Positions 60,334 through 64,000 of a stretch of DNA of 64,000 nt are shown piece after piece. Within the stretch, counting starts at the first letter, position 1. Every line of letters starts with the position of its first letter. The stretch comes from CAJXMH01 sp964001305 (lineage in GTDB: Bacteria; Bacteroidota; Bacteroidia; Flavobacteriales_E; Vicingaceae). Below the pieces are notes generated by a model. It saw only the letters and a program-made list of their open reading frames with translations. It was not told where the DNA came from and did no database searches. A program made the translations under genes and the position numbers. The stretch is from positions 62,001 to 126,000 of the forward strand of contig CAXFAI010000035.1 in assembly GCA_964001305.1 (NCBI GenBank), written 5' to 3'.

Positions 60334-62334
60334 TTACTTAGACAGAATTACAAATTCAGTTCTTCTATTTTTTGAACGACCTTCATCCGTGTCATTAGAA
60401 GCAATTGGTTTACTTTCACCAAAACCTTTAAATTCCAATCGACTTGGGTCAATCCCTTCCAACACCAAATAGTTGTTTACCGCTTGGGCTCTATTGGTTG
60501 ATAAGGTTAAATTATCATTCGCATCACCCACATTATCCGTATGTCCTTGAATCATCACTCTTACCGAAGGATTCTCTTCCATAAAAGTGACAAATTCACT
60601 TAAAATATTCATCACCTGCTCATTCAACTCATAAGAATCGGTGGCAAAATTGATGTTGTTGATTTGGTAAGTTTCACCTTCTTCTATTGGATTAAAATCA
60701 AGTGGTTTTGCACGCATTGGTTTTCCAACTACGTCCTTTCCGCTGTTAATATATTGGGAGGTAAAAGCGTAGCCATTCTTCTTGGCCATCATCATTACAT
60801 CTTGGGTTTCGCTAGCTGCTACTACAGCCACGTACTCCCCACTTTCTTCATCTACAACCCCTTCTACCACTTGATTTGTTTCCATATTTTTCAACTCAAT
60901 GGTCATTCCTTTGGCAGCATCAGGGTCTTTACTTTCTACTGTTCCCTTTACAAAAACAACCTCTTCCGGTCTTGCTTCCACAGGTAAATCAAAGTAAAAA
61001 ATATCAAGTCCATTTTGCTCTAAGTTTGAAGAGAAATAACCATACTTTCCATCGGTACTGACCATAAATCCATGCTCATCATCTTTGGTATTTATAGGGA
61101 CTCCTAAGTTTACTGGAGGATCAAACTTTCCAAATTCATTCATTCGGGTAAAAAACACATCTTGTCCCCCTACTCCTGGATGTCCATCAGAAGAAAAATA
61201 CAAGGTGTAACTATCCGAATGCATAAAAGGAGATTTTTCATTACCAGAAGTATTAATGGCAGGTCCTAAATTGATGGCAGGTCCCCAACTACCATCCTCT
61301 TGCAATTCGGTTTTATATAAATCCATTCCCCCGTAATTGTCTTCTCCTCTAGCACTGGCAAAATACAAGGTTTTTCTATCCGCAGAAATAGAAGGCTGCC
61401 CCTCCCACGTATATCTTCCATTGATGTGATTTCCAATACTTTTTAATTCAGACCAACTTCCTCCTTTAAATTCAGAATAATAAATATCCCCGTTTGAAAA
61501 TCCCACACCATTTCTGGTCACAACTTGCTCCACTATGGTAATAAACAACACTTTATTATCAACAGAAATACTACTTCCACCTTGGTAACTCCCTTTATTA
61601 AAAGGTGGCGGCATGGGAATCCCTGTTGAATAGGTACCATCGTATTTTCTTCTACTTTGAACGAAATACTCTTTTTCGACCGTACCCATTGCACTTTTAG
61701 AGTCTACTTCTCCTTTTCTGGTGAAAAACAAAAATTGATTATCAGGCGAAAGCATGGGTAAATATTCATCCGCTTTGGTAGATGGACCATCCACCTTTTT
61801 TGGGTTAAATGGAACCGGATTATTGAAAATTTCTCGGTAAGCCTTAATTTGTTCTAATTGTTTTACCGCCTGCTTTAATTCTTCGCCTTTGCCTTTGGGT
61901 TTTGCCTTATTCACATAAATGCTTAAATACTTTTCTGCATTGGCAAAATCTCTTTTGGAATAAAAGTGCTTTCCCAACCAATTGGCCGCTTCATAATTTC
62001 TATAAGCTGGGCAAGCGGTGTGGGTTTTTTCATAATAACTAACCGTACGATTGACATTCTGCAAGCGAGATTGGTCTTTTTTGCTATTGAGGTAGGCTAA
62101 AATGGAAAGTGCTTCAGCAAAAGTATTGTCTTCCAACGTAGCAGAAACCAAATAGTTATATGATTGGCTTCCTCTGAAAGACATTTGCTTGGCTTTATCA
62201 AAAAGCTTTTGTGCCTTTTTATTTGGCTTAGCGCATCCCCAATCTTCTTGTGCCAGTGCGCTAGAAAACGAAATACCAATTAGGAATAACAAGCCGAAGC
62301 TATGATAAAAGAATCTTCTCAAGTTCATCTTCAT
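60334..62334 (-). CDS. OmpA-family protein with TPR, PD40 propeller and CRD
   Basis: The 666-residue protein has a signal peptide (SFSSALAQ), a TPR-like N-terminal part (about residues 30-160), five PD40 propeller blades (about 185-445; YLPMLSPDNQFLFFTRKG), a carboxypeptidase-regulatory domain (about 455-535) and an OmpA peptidoglycan-binding domain (about 555-666; GHTDNVGDANDNLTLSTNRA). This domain order matches PorE of the type IX secretion system. No other por genes are in the window, so a T9SS role is inference. Confidence 0.85.
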   Translation of the reverse strand: MKMNLRRFFYHSFGLLFLIGISFSSALAQEDWGCAKPNKKAQKLFDKAKQMSFRGSQSYNYLVSATLEDNTFAEALSILAYLNSKKDQSRLQNVNRTVSYYEKTHTACPAYRNYEAANWLGKHFYSKRDFANAEKYLSIYVNKAKPKGKGEELKQAVKQLEQIKAYREIFNNPVPFNPKKVDGPSTKADEYLPMLSPDNQFLFFTRKGEVDSKSAMGTVEKEYFVQSRRKYDGTYSTGIPMPPPFNKGSYQGGSSISVDNKVLFITIVEQVVTRNGVGFSNGDIYYSEFKGGSWSELKSIGNHINGRYTWEGQPSISADRKTLYFASARGEDNYGGMDLYKTELQEDGSWGPAINLGPAINTSGNEKSPFMHSDSYTLYFSSDGHPGVGGQDVFFTRMNEFGKFDPPVNLGVPINTKDDEHGFMVSTDGKYGYFSSNLEQNGLDIFYFDLPVEARPEEVVFVKGTVESKDPDAAKGMTIELKNMETNQVVEGVVDEESGEYVAVVAASETQDVMMMAKKNGYAFTSQYINSGKDVVGKPMRAKPLDFNPIEEGETYQINNINFATDSYELNEQVMNILSEFVTFMEENPSVRVMIQGHTDNVGDANDNLTLSTNRAQAVNNYLVLEGIDPSRLEFKGFGESKPIASNDTDEGRSKNRRTEFVILSK

Positions 62335-62370
62335 TCTAGAAAATCTTCACAAAGAAAGTGAAAAGCTTTC

Positions 62371-64000
62371 TTAGCCACCAAATAAGCCCTTCAACTTTTT
62401 CTTGGCTTCATCTTTTAACTTTTCTTCCGCTTCTTTCTTTTTCTTCTCTAATTCTTCTTGGGCTTTCTTTTTTGCCTTTTCAATTTCTTCTTTGGCTTTC
62501 TCCTCGGCTTCTTGCTTTTTCTTTTCTAACTCCTCTTTGGCCTTCTTTTCAAGCTCTTCTTTTTTCTTGTTAAATTCTTCTTCCGCTTTCTTTTTTAGAG
62601 CATCTGTGGCGCTGCTAGCACTCTTTTTAAAGTCAGTTTTAATTTGAGGGTCTGAAGCTGGACCAACCATTTTCACATCTATATTAATGGTTTCTGCTAA
62701 GTCTATGTCGATGCCTTTACTCGATGCTTGAGCCAATAAACCATCTACCGCTTTATTAGCTGCACTACCAAATTCTTCTCTTGGAATGGCAAAGCTGAAA
62801 GTATAGTCAATGGTTTGATCAAATGAATTACTTCCCGCAATAGTGACTTTGCTTTTACCCACTTTCAAATCAAATGGTTCTACAAAAACTTTTCCTTCCG
62901 TGATTTTAAAACTGATATCCACATCTTTTACCGCCAATGGGTTCAGCTTATCATACTTAATGGCTTCTGAAACTTTTTTCAGGGGTTTATAATCTTTAAT
63001 TTGAATGTCGTCTGTGCTTAGCATTCCAAAGCCAAACATGCTTTCATAAATGGGATCCATATTCGCTTTTAAGTCTCCTTTTATTTCCATGCTTGCACTG
63101 TAGCTTCCTTCACTGCTTTTGGCAATGGGAGCTAATTTTTCAACCGTATTAAAGGTTTTTACCGTTTGTTGAACATCAAAACCATTTACATTCAAATCAA
63201 AATCAAAGCTCGGTTTTAAAGAATCTGTCGTTTCATAAAAACCGCTCATATTCATACTACCTCCAAGCAACTTCATGGCTGTTTTATTCAAGTCTAACTT
63301 TTCTTCTTTAAGCTTGATTCCTCCTTTAATTTCATTGATTTCCATATTGTCGAAAATCAACTTGGTAATTTCCGCGTTTGCAGTAAAGTCTATGTTTTTA
63401 GGAAGTAAAACTGCTTCCATCGGTTCGGTTGATGTGCTGTCCGTTTCTGTGGTTTCATTGCTTTCTTCGGTTTCTTCTTCCGTTGGATCGATTCCAGCTA
63501 GTTCGTTTACATCCAACAAATTTGATTTGTAATTCACCACCCCTTTCAAGGTTTGATCATCTTTTAAAGCATAACCAATGAAATTTTCCAATTTACCATC
63601 CATATAGAAATCACTTTTTCCCACATTCATGCTTAATTCCTTTAAGGCCACAAACTGGGGGCTAAAAACCAAATCTGCTTTGTGTAAATCAATTGGATAA
63701 TCCAATGAATCAGAAGCATAATGCATTCTTTCTACCACCAACTGACCTTCTGCTTTAAAGTCTTCATAACGCTCTTGCTCAATGGTAGAAAGATTTCCTG
63801 CTACTGCAAAATCTGAAGTAATGGTTCCTGATAATTCGTCTCCTTTCTCTAGAGGAATCACATCTTTAATGTTATCCAAAACTACCTTTCCTTTCATACC
63901 AGCTCGAATGTATGGGTCTGATATTGGAGTGGCTAAATAAAAGTTCAAATCAAAAGGATTATCTGCCAATTTGAGGTGAAATTTGGGTACATCTACAATG
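62371..64000 (-). CDS. AsmA-like protein, partial (5' end outside window)
   Basis: The coding frame stays open to the window edge (IVDVPKFHLKLADNPFDLNF), so the N-terminal part is outside. What is visible is the AsmA C-terminal region with repeats of FxVxGNLSTIEQERYEDF type strands, an acidic linker (about 180-195, ETEESNETTETDSTSTEPME) and a 90-residue Lys/Glu coiled-coil tail that ends in LKGLFGG. AsmA proteins are thought to support outer-membrane biogenesis or lipid transport. It is 36 bases upstream of the OmpA/PD40 gene. Confidence 0.8.
   Translation of the reverse strand, partial: IVDVPKFHLKLADNPFDLNFYLATPISDPYIRAGMKGKVVLDNIKDVIPLEKGDELSGTITSDFAVAGNLSTIEQERYEDFKAEGQLVVERMHYASDSLDYPIDLHKADLVFSPQFVALKELSMNVGKSDFYMDGKLENFIGYALKDDQTLKGVVNYKSNLLDVNELAGIDPTEEETEESNETTETDSTSTEPMEAVLLPKNIDFTANAEITKLIFDNMEINEIKGGIKLKEEKLDLNKTAMKLLGGSMNMSGFYETTDSLKPSFDFDLNVNGFDVQQTVKTFNTVEKLAPIAKSSEGSYSASMEIKGDLKANMDPIYESMFGFGMLSTDDIQIKDYKPLKKVSEAIKYDKLNPLAVKDVDISFKITEGKVFVEPFDLKVGKSKVTIAGSNSFDQTIDYTFSFAIPREEFGSAANKAVDGLLAQASSKGIDIDLAETINIDVKMVGPASDPQIKTDFKKSASSATDALKKKAEEEFNKKKEELEKKAKEELEKKKQEAEEKAKEEIEKAKKKAQEELEKKKKEAEEKLKDEAKKKLKGLFGG

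Noticed and set aside
62402..62647. Plus-strand Ser/Phe-rich frame opposite the AsmA tail
   Set aside because: Antisense of the Lys/Glu coiled coil; low complexity.
1..64000. tRNA, rRNA, CRISPR array or riboswitch
   Set aside because: Reading by eye I saw no cloverleaf with CCA end, no rRNA-like sequence, no regularly spaced short repeats and no recognised riboswitch; a covariance search could still find a small RNA.

Overview
The window is AT-rich and looks like a chromosomal segment of a Bacteroidota bacterium, probably a free-living, perhaps marine, member of the Flavobacteriia or Cytophagia. The evidence is the style of its genes: an LptD-like protein, ribosomal protein S16 with a long Ala/Glu/Lys tail, WbqC and DUF-type Bacteroidota families, AsmA with a coiled-coil tail, an OmpA/PD40 protein, a FISUMP lipoprotein and many small lipoproteins. 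A promoter of the Bacteroidota type (TTTG, 19 bases, TAnnTTTG) lies in front of rpsP. I saw no rRNA, tRNA or CRISPR array.

Positions 1-13139 are mostly housekeeping. They hold lptD-like, rpsP-rimM-trmN6-nitroreductase, a VIT1-type transporter pair, an outer-membrane protein, and a tight six-gene run: aminotransferase, heptose-phosphate kinase, WbqC, acyl-CoA carboxylase beta subunit, a DUF6090-like protein and TauE/SafE. Positions 13140-16280 are accessory. They hold a cassette-like lipoprotein gene, an IS110 transposase remnant, a duplicated repeat of about 130 bp and a metalloprotease-like lipoprotein. Positions 16279-31512 mix a FISUMP lipoprotein, a degenerate histidine kinase, a trypsin-like protease, an acetyltransferase, an AraC-linked operon, a large protein with a possible delta-endotoxin-like helical region, TspO, a metallo-beta-lactamase-fold pseudogene, and a redox cluster (two MdaB-type reductases, LysR, peroxiredoxin-like, HxlR). 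Positions 31794-35633 encode a three-subunit GMC-type dehydrogenase with a lipoprotein cytochrome c.

The most unusual region is 38555-42101. Four to five small genes of unknown or poorly known function, all on the + strand, are separated by long imperfect palindromes of 135-200 bp. The 7-12 bases just before each cassette gene are the exact reverse complement of bases just after the same gene: GTTGGCATG/CATGCCAAC, GTTGTGCAA/TTGCACAAC, GTTATGGGC/GCCCATAAC, GTTAGCA/TGCTAAC. This is the relationship between the core and inverse-core sites of integron gene cassettes with attC sites. A further cassette with a 10-base match (GTTAGCAAAC/GTTTGCTAAC) lies at 13314-14109. No integrase is visible, so this looks like an integron-like (CALIN-like) cassette array in a Bacteroidota background.

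Positions 42237-47084 carry small envelope or unknown proteins. Positions 47085-64000 return to metabolism and envelope: a GlcD-like oxidase, dipeptidyl-peptidase IV with two POT peptide transporters, a sterol-desaturase-family protein, a sulfur-handling set (MBL-rhodanese, TauE/SafE, Crp/Fnr with a cysteine-rich patch), a universal stress protein, a DUF4920 lipoprotein, an OmpA/PD40 protein and the C-terminal part of an AsmA-like protein that runs off the window end.
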